Origin: a virus
Length of the DNA: 31,137 nt
IMG/VR virus record: IMGVR_UViG_3300035680_000060
Coordinates: 1 to 31,137 of that record
Strand: one strand, 5' to 3'
The notes under the pieces were generated by a model, which saw only the letters and a program-made list of their open reading frames with translations, had not been told where the DNA came from and made no database searches. The translations under genes were made by a program, and so were the position numbers. Positions 1 to 8,600 of this stretch are shown in pieces (the stretch's first letter is position 1; each line of letters starts with the position of its first letter).

Positions 1-828
1 TTCCCTGACATCCAGTCCGAGGCCGCTGCCTGCGCCAAGATCATCATTGGTCGTGGGCTTGGCTTGAGCGACTACGACGCCATGACCGGACTCCACATCA
101 TCAAGGGCAAGGCCGTGCTTGCATCGAACCTGATGGCAGCAGCCATCAAGCGCGCAGGCAAGTACGACTACCGCGCCGAATGCACCGATGAAGACTGCAC
201 CATTGTGTTCTATGGACGCACCATGGACGGCAAGATGGAGCAGATCGGCACCACCTCGTACACCATGGAGGATGCCAAGCGCGCTCGCCTGACTGGCGGC
301 GACAACTGGCAGAAGTACCCACGCGCCATGCTCTTTGCCCGCTGCATCAGCACGGGGTACAAGCAGCACTGCCCTGATGCCCTGGGTTCAGCGCCTGTCT
401 ACGTCGAAGCCCATGGCGAGATGGAGATCACGGACGATTCAGCGGGTCCGGTCAAGGAAGTGCAGACCGTGCGCCCGGTGATTGAGCAGCCGAAGAGCAA
501 GAAGGGGTCGGCCAAGCAGTCGTTCCTCGCAGCGGTGTCCGAGTGGACCGGATGCGGAATGAAGGACGCAATTCCCCATGGCATGCGTATCCTCGCGGCG
601 TTGTCGCTGCCGACCGATGGGACCGTGGATGATGATAAGGTGCGGTGGGCCGAGACGTGGGTGCGCACCCGGATCGAAGAGGGGCACACCATTGACATCC
701 TCGACACCAAGGAAGCCGTCCCTGTTCCCGAGTCCAAGCCGGCCGTTGTCAAGCGCACGACGCGCAAGGACATTGCTACGCCGGTCGTTGAAGTCGCACC
801 CGCAACCACTGAAGAACTGGAATTCTGA
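1..828 (+). CDS. RecT-like single-strand annealing protein, 5'-truncated by window edge
   Basis: The frame is open from the first base of the window, so the true start lies upstream. A TTG at 64 is only an internal codon. The visible N-terminal part (residues ending IIIGRGLG, then MTGLHIIKGKAVL, SNLMAAAIKRAGKYDY and NWQKYPRAMLFARC) matches the conserved core of phage RecT-family annealing proteins, which pair complementary single strands during recombination and concatemer formation. The last 120 or so residues are a less conserved tail, with a small helical segment around KQSFLAAVSEWTG and a low-complexity end. It is the first visible gene of the replication operon, and its TGA overlaps the next ATG (TGATG), suggesting translational coupling. 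The family call rests on pattern recognition. A different single-strand annealing family is less likely. Confidence 0.72.
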   Translation, partial: FPDIQSEAAACAKIIIGRGLGLSDYDAMTGLHIIKGKAVLASNLMAAAIKRAGKYDYRAECTDEDCTIVFYGRTMDGKMEQIGTTSYTMEDAKRARLTGGDNWQKYPRAMLFARCISTGYKQHCPDALGSAPVYVEAHGEMEITDDSAGPVKEVQTVRPVIEQPKSKKGSAKQSFLAAVSEWTGCGMKDAIPHGMRILAALSLPTDGTVDDDKVRWAETWVRTRIEEGHTIDILDTKEAVPVPESKPAVVKRTTRKDIATPVVEVAPATTEELEF

Positions 829-1601
829 TGCCACGCAAGAAGAAGGAAATCATCGACGTTGTCCCGCACGTTGGAATTACGCAGCAGTCTGCGCTTGATC
901 AGCAACTGGACGTGATTCGGATTGCCGAGCAGGAAGTGGTGTCACGTTGGCAAGTCATGGCGATTGCCACCAAGACGATTCACAGACAGCGCCTGTGGGA
1001 ATTGAACTACGAATCGTTTGAGCACTGCATGTCGGAAGCCCTTGGTTGGAAGAAGTCATGGGCCTACGAGATGCTCAAGGCTGCGGACGTGCTTGAAGAC
1101 GCGCCAATCACCGACGCGAGCATGGCCCGGTATCTGCACCCACTTGAAGGCGCCAAGCGTCTCACGGCATGGCAGTCTGCTGTCGAGTCTGCGCAACCGG
1201 AGAAGCCGACCCGGGATGACGTGAAGAAGGCGGCGGCACTGCTGCGTGGTGGCGAGGCAACCCCGAAGGAAGAGCCCGAAGAGGGCGAGAAGGAGTCCGG
1301 CGCGCCGGACCAGGCACCAACACCATCCATTGTCCCGTCTGGCGAGGAGTTTGACCGCATCGTTGCCATGCTTCGTGAAGCGCGCAACGCAATCGAGGAA
1401 CTTGCCGAGAAGCCGGCCGGCGCGTTTGTGACGACTGCGCAGATCATTGTTGACCTCAAGAACGTCTTCAATGCCCTGACGTGGGCCAAGCCGCATTGCG
1501 TCTGCGTGTACTGCGAAGGAGAGGGCTGCAAGCATTGCCAAGGCCATGGTTGGATGTGCAAGGGTCTGTACGCATCTGCACCGGAGGATCTGAAGCAATG
1601 A
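828..1601 (+). CDS. Unknown protein with C-terminal DnaJ-like cysteine cluster
   Basis: 257 residues; not recognised by name. The basic start (PRKKK) is followed by a helical region. Residues near 65-85 (SFEHCMSEALGWKKSWAYEMLKA) resemble the 'short helix plus SxxYAY' segments of plasmid and phage DNA-binding proteins, so DNA binding is a guess. The middle (about 125-165) is a charged Pro/Glu-rich linker that also carries one copy of the 16-bp palindrome, read as SGAPD. The C-terminus has cysteines at 224, 226, 229, 234, 237 and 244 in a CxxC-GxG spacing like one DnaJ zinc-finger repeat, probably binding one zinc. It lies between recT-like and helicase genes and overlaps both neighbours by a few bases, so a role in DNA replication or its regulation is inferred from context only. 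Confidence 0.7.
   Translation: MPRKKKEIIDVVPHVGITQQSALDQQLDVIRIAEQEVVSRWQVMAIATKTIHRQRLWELNYESFEHCMSEALGWKKSWAYEMLKAADVLEDAPITDASMARYLHPLEGAKRLTAWQSAVESAQPEKPTRDDVKKAAALLRGGEATPKEEPEEGEKESGAPDQAPTPSIVPSGEEFDRIVAMLREARNAIEELAEKPAGAFVTTAQIIVDLKNVFNALTWAKPHCVCVYCEGEGCKHCQGHGWMCKGLYASAPEDLKQ
1295..1310. repeat. 16-bp palindrome GTCCGGCGCGCCGGAC, copy 1
   Basis: Exact 16-bp palindrome inside the gene at 828-1601, read there as SGAPD. One of five exact copies in the window. Confidence 0.95.
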
Positions 1602-1837
1602 CGTGGCGAGACAAACTGGCACAGAAGGCCAATGGCATGCTCCCCGCAGGCGAGTACGGCATGTACCTCAAGCGTGAATTGCTAGAGATTGTGGCCGAAC
1701 TTGACCGCCTCACCGCCGAGCGAGACGAGGCGAGGCGGGAGGTGTGTGTGTGGCAGGGATTGGACACGGGCAATACGCCACGCGACACCGCAACGGTGCG
1801 GGGATGGAATTGCTTTCCACAGGAGGACGGCAAGTGA
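1598..1837 (+). CDS. Small coiled-coil protein, unknown function
   Basis: 79 residues, starting MTWRDKLAQKANG. The ATG at 1598 overlaps the preceding TGA (ATGA), which is why this start is preferred over a longer upstream reading. The first half is helical with a likely coiled coil (KRELLEIVAELDRLTAERDEAR). The C-terminal third is short and probably unstructured. Its last codons contain the strong Shine-Dalgarno AGGAGG (1821-1826) for the helicase gene that overlaps its stop. Phage operons often carry such short helical proteins of unknown role; no function can be assigned. Confidence 0.6.
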   Translation: MTWRDKLAQKANGMLPAGEYGMYLKRELLEIVAELDRLTAERDEARREVCVWQGLDTGNTPRDTATVRGWNCFPQEDGK

Positions 1838-3465
1838 ATCTTCGACCATACCAACATGACGCAGTGAAGGGAGTGCAATCCGCCCTGACCGGGAAGAAGT
1901 CAGCATTGGTGGTCATGCCAACCGGAACTGGCAAGACCGTGTGCTTTGCCCATATCGCCAAGCAGGCCGTCTCACGGGTCATGGTGATTGCGCACCGCGA
2001 AGAGTTGGTACAGCAAGCGGCTGACAAGATCCGGTCGGTTACTGGGATGTCGCCGGATATTGAGATGGCGGAGTACAAGGCAGGCCGGATGTACAAGGCG
2101 CCTGTGGTTGTGGCGAGTGTGCAAACCCTGTGCGCTCCATGGGGCGACGTTCACCGCATGATGAAGTTCAACCCGGATGAGTTCGACATGCTCGTGATCG
2201 ACGAGGCTCACCATGCAACCGCCGATTCATATCGGCGGATCATTGCGCACTTCTCGCGCAATCAACGGCTGCGAACCGTTGGGTTCACGGCGACTCCCGA
2301 CCGAGCCGACAAGGCCGCGCTTGGCATGGTGTTCGATTCGGTTGCGTTCCAGTACGAGATCCTCACCGCAATGAGTGATGGATGGCTTGTGCCAATTGAA
2401 ACACAGCAAGTCATCGTCAAGGATCTCGATTTCAGCCACGTCAAGACCATCGCCGGCGATTTGAACCAGGGTGAACTGGCAACGATCATGCAACAGGAGA
2501 AGGTTCTGCATGGCGTCGTAAGCCCAACCATTGAGATTGCGGGCAAGCGCAAGACACTTGTGTTTGCGTCAAGCGTTGCGCATGCGGAGCGCATGGCCGA
2601 GATCTTCAACCGCCATGGCGTGACTGCGGCAGTTGTGCATGGCGGGACGTTCAAGGATGAGCGACGCCGGATCCTTCAGGCATACGCCGACGGGAAGATT
2701 CAAGTGCTTTGCAACTGCGGTGTTGCTGTTGAGGGATTTGATTGCCCGGGAATTGAAGTCGTCGTCATTGCGCGGCCAACCAAGTCGCGCGCCCTATACA
2801 CGCAGATGGTCGGACGTGGCACCCGTGTCCTTCCAAACGTGGTAGATGGTCTGTCTGACGGATCGGCACGGCGGGCTGCGATTGCGGCAAGCAAGAAGCC
2901 GCGCATGCTTGTGATCGATTTCACTGGCAACAGTGGTCGGCACAAACTGGTCACGGCGGCGGACATCCTTGGCGGGAAGTACGACGATGACATGATTGCG
3001 GAGGCCAAGAAGCGCATTGCCGAGGCTGGCAAGCCGGCCGACGTGATTGCGGAACTGGAGAAGGCCGCAGAAGAAGTGCTTGCCAAGCGTCGTGAAGAAG
3101 CGTTGCAGAAGAAGCGCAACGTAGTCACTGCGCGCGTTGACTATGCGACCAAGAGTGTCGATGCATTCGGCATTCTCAACATCGGCCCAGAACGTATTGC
3201 CCATGCCGCCAAGAACACCGCACCAATGTCGCACGCACAGCAGGCCATGCTTGCACGCAACGGCATTGACATCACGGGATTGCCTGTCGCGCATTGCCGT
3301 GCCCTGTACAACGAGATCCTTCGCCGGATCAAGTCTGGTCGCTGCTCATACAAGCAGGCGAGTCTGTTGCGCAAGTATGGCTATGGAACGAATGTGAGTT
3401 TCCGCGAAGCGTCACGGATCATTGACGAACTCAAGTCCAACGGATGGAAGAAAGCGAGCGCATGA
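1834..3465 (+). CDS. SF2 DEAH-box DNA/RNA helicase
   Basis: 543 residues from a GTG at 1834, chosen because AGGAGG lies 7 bases upstream and the GTG overlaps the preceding TGA. The GTG at 1744 would run far into the upstream gene. All superfamily 2 helicase signatures are visible: an NLRPYQ Q-motif-like start, Walker A MPTGTGKT with Lys34, Walker B DEAH at 123-126, motif III GFTATP, a second RecA lobe with LVFASSVAHAERM, and motif VI QMVGRGTR at 324-331 with the arginine finger. The C-terminal 100 or so residues hold a small helical domain (AQQAMLARNG..., then QASLLRKYGY) common in phage-type SF2 helicases. It should be an ATP-dependent duplex-unwinding or remodelling enzyme serving phage replication or recombination alongside the RecT-like, primase-like and RusA-like proteins. 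Confidence 0.92.
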   Translation: MNLRPYQHDAVKGVQSALTGKKSALVVMPTGTGKTVCFAHIAKQAVSRVMVIAHREELVQQAADKIRSVTGMSPDIEMAEYKAGRMYKAPVVVASVQTLCAPWGDVHRMMKFNPDEFDMLVIDEAHHATADSYRRIIAHFSRNQRLRTVGFTATPDRADKAALGMVFDSVAFQYEILTAMSDGWLVPIETQQVIVKDLDFSHVKTIAGDLNQGELATIMQQEKVLHGVVSPTIEIAGKRKTLVFASSVAHAERMAEIFNRHGVTAAVVHGGTFKDERRRILQAYADGKIQVLCNCGVAVEGFDCPGIEVVVIARPTKSRALYTQMVGRGTRVLPNVVDGLSDGSARRAAIAASKKPRMLVIDFTGNSGRHKLVTAADILGGKYDDDMIAEAKKRIAEAGKPADVIAELEKAAEEVLAKRREEALQKKRNVVTARVDYATKSVDAFGILNIGPERIAHAAKNTAPMSHAQQAMLARNGIDITGLPVAHCRALYNEILRRIKSGRCSYKQASLLRKYGYGTNVSFREASRIIDELKSNGWKKASA

Positions 3466-3845
3466 TGAACACTCGATTTGCCAAGCCAAGATTTCGGATT
3501 GTCCCACTCGATGACATTGATTTCACCTTGATCTCAACATTCAAGCGCGCAGTCGAGTTGAAGTCTAAGACATGCGTATTGATTGCAGTGAGTCAGATCA
3601 AGCGCCGCAAGATCCCCATGCCTGCCTGGGAGGTTGATGTCTGCGCAGTGACTGCGCGCATGCTGTGGGGAACCAAGAACAGCCGCATCAACGCATCACT
3701 CATTGAATCGATTTCGCTTGTTCGACGCGACGAAAGTTCTGACGACATCGGCATGCAGTTCGCGTCCGACCTTGTCGAGTTCTTTGATGCAGAGGATGAC
3801 GATCTTGGCGACGTGATGAACAAGTACTTTGATGTGCTTGCCTGA
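3462..3845 (+). CDS. Unknown small protein of the replication operon
   Basis: 127 residues starting MMNTRFAKPRF. The ATG at 3462 overlaps the helicase stop (ATGA), preferred over an ATG at 3444 inside the helicase gene; the adjacent ATG at 3465 is also possible. No known motif is recognised. The sequence looks alpha/beta, with a very acidic C-terminal segment (EFFDAEDDDLGDV). Placement between helicase and primase-like genes suggests a replication accessory protein. Acidic tails occur on several phage single-strand DNA-binding proteins, but there is no other evidence for that here. Confidence 0.62.
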   Translation: MMNTRFAKPRFRIVPLDDIDFTLISTFKRAVELKSKTCVLIAVSQIKRRKIPMPAWEVDVCAVTARMLWGTKNSRINASLIESISLVRRDESSDDIGMQFASDLVEFFDAEDDDLGDVMNKYFDVLA

Positions 3846-3859
3846 CAGAAGGGACTGCA

Positions 3860-4702
3860 ATGTCAACATGGAACCGAGTGACACGGGCAAAGCCATGCCC
3901 TGTGTGTGGCAAGCCCGACTGGTGTTTGTTGTCGGCTGACGGATCAGCCTGTATTTGCCCACGAACCGAGAACAAGCACTTCATTGAAGGCAGCGGATAT
4001 CTCCACGTCCTCAAGGACACCGAGTGGTCGAAGGAGCAATGGACTCCCGCAAAGAAGGAGTTGCCTGAACACAACGAAGTCATGGCAACCATGGCTCGCA
4101 AGTTCTACATCGCATGTGATGAAGAGCAGCAAGTCGATGCTGATGAGCGCCTTGGCGTAAGCCATGGAAGCCTGCGCCGGCTTGGCATGGGATGGTGTGC
4201 ATCACAATCAGCGAATACGTTTCCTATGTTCCGCCACGAGCGCCGGCTCGTAGGCATCCGCATGCGCGGCAAGGATGGTCGCAAGTGGGCCATCAAGGGC
4301 AGCAAGCAGGGCTTGTTCATTCCTCGCGGGCTTGACGAACACAAGGTAGTGTTCATCTGTGAGGGTCCGACCGATACCGCAGCGATGCTTGATCTTGGGT
4401 TCAATGCCATTGGCCGTCCGTCGTGCATGGGAGCAACCGATTTGATTTGTGAGTTCGTTGCCGGCCGCAACGCGGTCGCAATCATGGCGGATAGAGACGG
4501 CCCAGGCATGGACGGCGCCGAGCGTCTTGCTCACTCACTTCGATCAATTGTCGGCAAGGTGTTGGTGATGTCGCCGCCGGACGGCCACAAGGATGTCCGG
4601 GCTTGGTATTGTGGCGGTCAGTTGCGCAAGGAAGACGCACTCGATTACATCAAGGCCGAATCATGCCGACATGGAAATGCACGATCCCGGGCTACGATCT
4701 GA
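3860..4702 (+). CDS. Zinc-ribbon and TOPRIM domain primase-like protein
   Basis: 280 residues. The ATG at 3860 has GAAGGGA about 8 bases upstream. The N-terminus carries a zinc-ribbon-like cluster (C13, C16, C22, C31, C33), as in phage primases that recognise a template sequence. The middle binds no recognisable cofactor. A TOPRIM fold follows: VFICEGPTDTAA with catalytic Glu168, then MADRDGPGMDGA with Asp211 and Asp213, the acidic metal-binding set of DnaG/T7-type primases. No helicase domain is fused, unlike T7 gp4; the separate upstream DEAH protein is not a DnaB-type replicative helicase. It likely makes RNA primers for phage DNA synthesis, with the caveat that some TOPRIM proteins of this type have lost activity. 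The next gene starts 40 bases inside its 3' end. Confidence 0.86.
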   Translation: MSTWNRVTRAKPCPVCGKPDWCLLSADGSACICPRTENKHFIEGSGYLHVLKDTEWSKEQWTPAKKELPEHNEVMATMARKFYIACDEEQQVDADERLGVSHGSLRRLGMGWCASQSANTFPMFRHERRLVGIRMRGKDGRKWAIKGSKQGLFIPRGLDEHKVVFICEGPTDTAAMLDLGFNAIGRPSCMGATDLICEFVAGRNAVAIMADRDGPGMDGAERLAHSLRSIVGKVLVMSPPDGHKDVRAWYCGGQLRKEDALDYIKAESCRHGNARSRATI

Positions 4703-5121
4703 TCTCACCGAACAAGTTGCTGCGCATGAAGTGGTTCATGCAGTCCAAGGAGAAGGACCGAGCCATGAGTTTGATCGCTGTCTATGGCAGGCCAATTCCG
4801 CAATATCACGTTCCGGTGGCAATGGCAATCGTCAGGAAGTACGGTAAGCGCCAGCGCAAACTGGACACCGACAACCTGTATGGTGGATGCAAGTTGCTTG
4901 TTGATGCGATGAAGGCACCGAAGGGTCGGTCGAAGCGCGGCTTGTCCATCCTGATGGATGACGATCCGCGATCGCTTGATCTGTGGGTCACGCAGGCCAA
5001 GAACACCGAAGATTCCTGCGATATCGAAATTTATGCATGTCCGGCGACAGAGTCGCTTGACCTTCCTGATGATGTCGCTATGATGTTCAGGCAGTCCCCA
5101 GTAGACCGCACGGCGCGTTGA
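4663..5121 (+). CDS. RusA-like Holliday junction resolvase
   Basis: 152 residues from an ATG at 4663, in frame and overlapping the primase-like gene by 40 bases; a TTG-type upstream start is possible but unneeded. The diagnostic RusA pattern is visible: RKLDTDNLYGG with Asp68 and Asp70, then LMDDDPRSLDL with acidic residues 99-101. These correspond to the three metal-binding aspartates of E. coli RusA. The protein is somewhat longer than the roughly 120-residue E. coli enzyme, with extra residues at both ends. RusA enzymes cut four-way DNA junctions as homodimers; in a phage this resolves recombination and replication intermediates before packaging, fitting the RecT-like partner upstream. It is the last gene of the + operon, and the terminator stem begins inside its final codons. 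Confidence 0.85.
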   Translation: MPTWKCTIPGYDLISPNKLLRMKWFMQSKEKDRAMSLIAVYGRPIPQYHVPVAMAIVRKYGKRQRKLDTDNLYGGCKLLVDAMKAPKGRSKRGLSILMDDDPRSLDLWVTQAKNTEDSCDIEIYACPATESLDLPDDVAMMFRQSPVDRTAR

Positions 5122-5148
5122 GCCATCCGCGCGCCGTGCGGATTTTTA
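5106..5148 (+). terminator. Rho-independent terminator of the + strand operon
   Basis: Perfect 12-bp GC-rich arms, CCGCACGGCGCG (5106-5117) and CGCGCCGTGCGG (5130-5141), with a 12-base loop, followed at once by ATTTTTAT. The left arm lies in the last codons of the RusA-like gene. Only the + direction has the T-run, so this stops the replication operon before it runs into the opposing virion operon. Confidence 0.9.
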
Positions 5149-5150
5149 TT

Positions 5151-5366
5151 CCAGTACTCCCGCTGTCGCATGCGGCCTGCACTCCGGTGCAATGCGACTT
5201 CCCACTCGCGGAGCGGTAGCGAGATCACCATGACGCTGTGGCCGGCGACGACGCACTACCACAGAGTTTGTCCGGCGCGCCGGACTCGTCATGGCAGGCA
5301 GGGTGCAACGACCGGATGCCTGACCCAAACACCGATTGCCCGACCTCGCAAGGGGTCGGTACGTCT
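5151..5366. other. Gene-free convergent junction
   Basis: About 215 bases between the ends of the two facing operons. It holds one copy of the 16-bp palindrome (5270-5285) and a short inverted repeat CCGACC/GGTCGG (5340-5345 and 5354-5359, 8-base loop) just beyond the stop of the last - strand gene. That stem has no good T-run on the - strand, so it is at best a weak terminator. No supported gene or tRNA is visible. Short Arg-rich open frames here lack ribosome sites and look like GC-driven noise. Confidence 0.6.
5270..5285. repeat. 16-bp palindrome, copy 2
   Basis: Exact copy of GTCCGGCGCGCCGGAC in the non-coding junction between the two convergent operons. Confidence 0.95.
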
Positions 5367-5609
5367 TCAGGATGATGCGAGGTAAGCGCCCACCTTGCGA
5401 CCGCCTGCGTCCTCTGTCTGGGATTGCACTGCCGGCCTGCTGCCAAGCCGCATGGCGCGCTCGGTGGGCGTCAGTTCAAACCACAGCACGGCCATGGCCT
5501 CAACCACGTCGATGCTCTTGACGCCGTTCTGGACGCCGTCTGCGGCCAGTCTGGCGTATGTCTCTTCTCTGATCCGAACTGATGCCGTCACTGGCTTCTT
5601 TGGGTTCAT
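5367..5609 (-). CDS. Small ribbon-helix-helix-like protein
   Basis: 80 residues. Its ATG overlaps the stop of the giant gene (ATGA), so it is probably translated by coupling. The N-terminal segment (VTASVRIREETYARLAADG, then a helix around SIDVVEAMAVLWF) has the strand-helix-helix pattern of CopG/Arc-type ribbon-helix-helix DNA-binding proteins, which dimerise and bind short palindromes. The C-terminal 30 residues look disordered. It is the last gene of the - operon and lies close to palindrome copy 2, so autoregulation or binding of that palindrome is conceivable but unproven. It could equally be a helical virion protein. Confidence 0.55.
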   Translation of the reverse strand: MNPKKPVTASVRIREETYARLAADGVQNGVKSIDVVEAMAVLWFELTPTERAMRLGSRPAVQSQTEDAGGRKVGAYLASS

Positions 5610-8600
5610 TCGTCTCCAAGCCCTTCTGCGTCTGCGATTCGACGCGCCACGACACCAGACTCGACATCGATTCGCCGCGCCAACTGGGGCATCTGGCGGG
5701 ACTGCATCTTGTTCTTGGCGCGCCGCTCGATGTCGCCCATGTTCATGCTAGCCATGGGGTACATCGAGTTGAAGGTCCGGAGCACCTTCTGAGCCGTGGC
5801 TCGATCGCCAACCGCCAGGTAGGTCGCAGCCTCGTTGGCATACCGATCCACCTCGTTGCGAATAATACGCAGCCTCTGATACTCCATTGACCATACGGTT
5901 TCGCTGACGGTGCGGAACGCCATGGCGCGCAGGAACTGTTCCTCGGGATCCAACTTGTACTTCAGCCGGCCGCGAGCGTCGTATTCCTCGTTGCTGCCAG
6001 AGAACAACTTCCAAAGGGACGTGATCTGCTGCGCGGCAGGGCTGCTGTCGAGCAAGCCTCGGCCAAGGCGCTCGCCCGCACCCATGGGCACAGCCGTCTC
6101 TGCGGTCAAGTTGGTCATCAACTGGATGGCCGTATTGACCGTCGGGCCAGCCACGGTGGCGCCGATCTTCTCGTAGATGTTGCGGCCGAACGGCTTCTGC
6201 CAGATCGAGATCGAGCCGGACAGGTCAATACCAAGCGCAGCCGGCAGGCCCATCATGGCAACGTCGGCCATGCGCTCGGAGCCAAGTTCGCTCTTGAGCC
6301 ACGCACGCAACTTGTAGTTGAGATCGTCTGCGCCTTCCTTGTCGCCAAGGTAGAGCGATCGAATCAGGCTGGCAGCAGACAGGCCAATCGACGCCTGCAA
6401 ACCGCCAAGCATGCTCATGGTTGCCATGTACCTGGCGACACCAGAGTAGTTGCCCTTCTGGAACTCATTGACAAGCAGGCCAGTCGTGTTGATTGCAAAC
6501 CGGCGGTACTGCAACGTGGTCGATGCGATCGGTCCACGCAGCAGCCACGGGATATTGGCCTTCGTGTAATAGAACTGGGTGTACACGTTGCCGTACACGC
6601 GGCCATATCGGACAGCCTCGGTGTCATCCATGCCAAGGCGGTACTTGGCGTGGTGGTACATCGCAACGAACGCGAAGTTCTGGTTTCGTGCTTCCGACGA
6701 TGGATTGAAGTTCTCGTTGGTCGAACGGTAGATCTTGTCGTTCATCGTGGACACGAAGTCCATGATCTCGCCACCGATCGCGCCCTCATCGCCCTCGCGG
6801 AATCGCGCCGATCCATCGAAGAACCCGTGCTTGCGAAGCACCAACTTGCCTTCATCGCTGTTGTAGAAGGCAACGGCTTCCATCATGCCTTGTTCGCCAA
6901 GGATGGGGTAAATCGTCTGAAGCGGCTGGAACGAGTTGACCACTTGCTGCCGAACCGTGAGCAACTGGCGGGCATAGTTCAACGCGCGAATCGAGCCAAG
7001 CCATCGCCTCGTCGGGAACGGAGACACGATCTTGCCGAAGATCGGGATCGCTCGGATCATCGAGTCAATTGCAGCCTCGGTCATGGTCGGCGCGGTAAAC
7101 AACGTGTGCCGCATGCTCTCCGCGAGATAGTCACCCCAACCCGGGGTGTTGCGACGGATGGACTCGATGCGGGGAGTCAACTTCCGCACCATGTCTCCAC
7201 CCATGCGCCAACGGTTATGCAGCCGTTCGCTCATGTTCCACACGGCCATGAAGTCCGTGACGAACCCGCCGGCGCCGGTGCGCTCCATCAACGGTGCATA
7301 GAACGGACGCTTGCTTGTCTTGCTGGCAACGATGCCACGCATGGCGTCTGATACCTCATCGCGGTATGCGCCAGTCGCGTCGGCAAGCATCTTCTCCAGC
7401 CGGCGCCGCTGCGCATCCGACAGACGTACCGCATCATCGGGATCGATGCGGACCGCCGGCTCGGCAACCAACCGCTGGTACACGCCAGGGTTGGCGCGCT
7501 TGAATGCATACAACTTCTCGTATGCCTCTGGCTCGGTGATGGCGCTTCCAAGGATGGTTCGAGTTCCATCAGCCGCATAGCCAATCAACTTGAAGTCGCC
7601 GTTGAACCAGTGGAAGAAATGCGCATACTGGCGACCCCAGTTGTCTGGGATCATGGTTTCCACGAGCGCCTCGCGCGCTTGGTCAATGGTGATCATGCCT
7701 TCCGGCGTCTGGATCATCTTGCGACCACGTTCGTTGCGCACAACCTCCCACGTCAGCCCATACTGGGAGGCGCGGGTCACCAATCGCGAGGAGTTGTCGC
7801 GCTTGAGCATCGCACGGATGCTGTCCCGCTTGGTGTCAATGATCTCCTGGCGGCGGACCTCTTCCCGCTCCTTGAACCACTTGAGCGCGTTGCGCCACGC
7901 CTGAGACTTCGACTCGAACTCCTGATTCGTATCGATCGTCTCGGGCGGGTGGTACGCATCCATGTACCGCGAGAACTCTTCGCTGTCCCGCTCATCAGGC
8001 GGGATCGACTCCCAGACGGCATTGGCTTCTTCCTGACGGCTCTTGGTCGTCAGGTTCCGCTCGATGTCCATGTTGATCATGTCCTCGACCACGGAGATGA
8101 CCTCCGGGTTCTTGGACCCGATCGCAAGGTTGATCGGAGCAGCAATGAACTTCCAGAACGGCGAGATGTCCGCCGGCTCGGTGACGATGGAGATGTCGTC
8201 GGACTCCTCGACCGCAATTGCAGACGGCACGACCCGCGAAGCCAACTGGCGGGCGGTTCCCATCCATGCTCGGCCAAGCGCGCCAAGGCGGTCTTCAACC
8301 TCCGTCCGGACTCCACCGGACCGGACCGCCATGTTGATTACGGTGTCGGCGTCTGCGGCGCTGGCGGGTTCATAGGTTGAGGGTTCGTTCCGAAGGGCGA
8401 AGTCGAGGGGCTTTCTTGGCTCCTCTTGGACTCGGCCTCCTCGTCGAGCAGCATTTCGTCTGCCTCCTGCTGCGCGTCGAACGGATACCACGGATCTCCG
8501 CTGGGCATCGACTTGCTTGATGGCTGCATTGATATCGCTTTCTGGAATCTTGCGCGACCGGGCAAAGGCAATCGCGGCCTGCTCGTAGTCCGGGAGTCCG

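Noticed and set aside
5146-5328. 60-residue Arg-rich open frame on the - strand in the convergent junction
   Set aside because: No ribosome site, composition typical of GC-rich noise, and it spans the palindrome and terminator region.
5340-5359. CCGACC/GGTCGG stem as the terminator of the - operon
   Set aside because: Only 6 bp and followed by a mixed sequence, not a T-run; kept only as a weak possibility in the junction entry.
6650-7351. Long + strand open frames opposite the giant gene (also 8426-9574, 14273-15133, 17152-18387)
   Set aside because: They are antisense frames of GC-rich - strand genes with no ribosome sites and no family resemblance.
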